Below are positions 14,747 through 15,273 of a stretch of 15,273 nt of DNA, piece by piece (position 1 is the first letter of the stretch; each line of letters begins with the position of its first letter). The stretch is from NCBI GenBank assembly GCA_029259995.1, contig JAJDEC010000420.1:1-15273 (forward strand), in the 5' to 3' direction. The notes beneath the pieces are model-generated. The model ran no database searches, was not told the DNA's origin, and worked only from the letters and a program-made list of their open reading frames with translations. The position numbers and the translations under genes were made by a program. The stretch comes from Phycisphaerae bacterium (GTDB lineage Bacteria > Planctomycetota > Phycisphaerae > UBA1845 > UTPLA1).

Positions 14747-15273
14747 ATGATTTCTGGGAAGTATTGCGCGCAGATTGCTTGCGTCATCAGCTATTTTTTG
14801 GCGGCCACACTTGCCCACGCCCAACCCGGGCCACCGCTGCCGCCGCCCCTTCCGCCGATTCCCGTTCCCATCGAAAATCCGATCACAGAATCCAAACGCG
14901 TTCTCGGGAAGATCCTCTTCTGGGAAGAACAGCTCTCCAGTGACAACACGATTTCCTGCGGCACATGCCACAAGCCCGCGTTTGGCGGAACGGATCCGCG
15001 GATCAGTCGAAATCCTGGACTCGACGGCATTCTGAATACCCCCGACGACAAACTCTCCTCCGCCGGTGTCATTCATTGCGACACAAGCGATGAATTTGAG
15101 AAGGACGCGGTCTTCGAATTTGATCGACAGGTGACACCGCGCGCCGCCAATCCATCGATTATGGCGATGTATGCGCCGGATCTCTTCTGGGATGGCCGGG
15201 CCACGTCGGAATTCACGGATCCTGAAACGGGACTCGTCAGCATACCAACGGGCGGCGCGCTGGAAAGCCAGGC
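14747..15273 (+). CDS. Di-haem cytochrome c peroxidase / MauG-like protein, N-terminal part
   Basis: 175 complete codons, open to the right edge. ATG 14747 follows GAGGGAG with 8-nt spacing. The signal peptide (residues 1-25) ends in LAHA before QPGPP, so the enzyme is exported and haem is attached outside the cytoplasm. A Pro-rich linker (27-42) leads to ESKRVLGKILFWEEQLSSDN and the first haem motif, CGTCH (71-75), matching the 'LG..LF....LS.....SC..CH' start of the CCP_MauG family. VTPRAANPSIMAMYAPDLFW and DGRA (149-152) continue the family pattern. The usual 'LE.Q' after GRA comes about 20 residues later than normal (ALESQ at 171-175), implying an insertion. The second haem site and C-terminus lie outside the window. 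The role is peroxide reduction or, in larger planctomycete relatives, unknown oxidations. Confidence 0.88.
   Translation, partial: MISGKYCAQIACVISYFLAATLAHAQPGPPLPPPLPPIPVPIENPITESKRVLGKILFWEEQLSSDNTISCGTCHKPAFGGTDPRISRNPGLDGILNTPDDKLSSAGVIHCDTSDEFEKDAVFEFDRQVTPRAANPSIMAMYAPDLFWDGRATSEFTDPETGLVSIPTGGALESQ

Overview
The window looks like chromosomal DNA of a planctomycete, most likely of the Phycisphaerae type. This rests on the content, not on a marker gene: a giant secreted protein built from Cys-rich 'GACC' modules, 'NDDC' modules and dockerin-type calcium loops; a secreted metalloprotease with a Cys-motif/hydrophobic/Arg-rich C-terminal tail; a di-haem cytochrome c peroxidase-like gene; high GC; and intergenic DNA full of short palindromes with 2-4 nt loops of a kind I associate with Planctomycetota. 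No rRNA, tRNA, CRISPR array, phage gene or transposase was found.

Left part, minus strand: a possible gene fragment (120 to 1), a 100-nt dispersed repeat (119-218), a rho-independent terminator (211-250), then the 1619-residue secreted modular protein (284-5143). After about 700 bp without a convincing gene come a membrane-anchored DUF3299 protein (5858-6724), an extended SDR / 3-beta-HSD-like NAD-dependent epimerase (6849-7886), a conserved-looking 148-aa protein (8159-8605) and, 21 bp upstream of it, a two-helix CD225-like membrane protein whose frame is interrupted by an in-frame TGA (8627-8953).

Middle: divergent from these, a sigma70-like promoter (9062-9091) precedes a secreted HExxH metalloprotease (9167-10159, plus). 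It is followed by a second copy of the 100-nt repeat (10190-10289) and an array of five small hairpins reaching 10429. A strong terminator (10528-10565) closes a small minus-strand gene (10597-10965) whose upstream region holds a nested inverted repeat.

Right part: a small lipoprotein gene (11599-12006, plus) converges on a minus-strand pair with 8 bp between its genes, a lipoprotein-type alpha/beta hydrolase (13491-14441) followed by a fusion of a DCC/DUF393 thiol-redox domain with a metallo-beta-lactamase domain (12022-13482). Divergent from that pair, a di-haem peroxidase-like gene (14747 onward) runs off the right edge.

Most genes point to the cell surface or envelope: secreted adhesive or structural protein, protease, lipoproteins, membrane proteins, periplasmic haem enzyme. 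I see no single multi-gene defence or metabolic cluster. The features most worth a second look are the TGA-interrupted CD225-like gene, the DCC-MBL fusion with its hydrolase partner, and the inverted 100-nt repeats lying just 3' of the two large secreted-protein genes.
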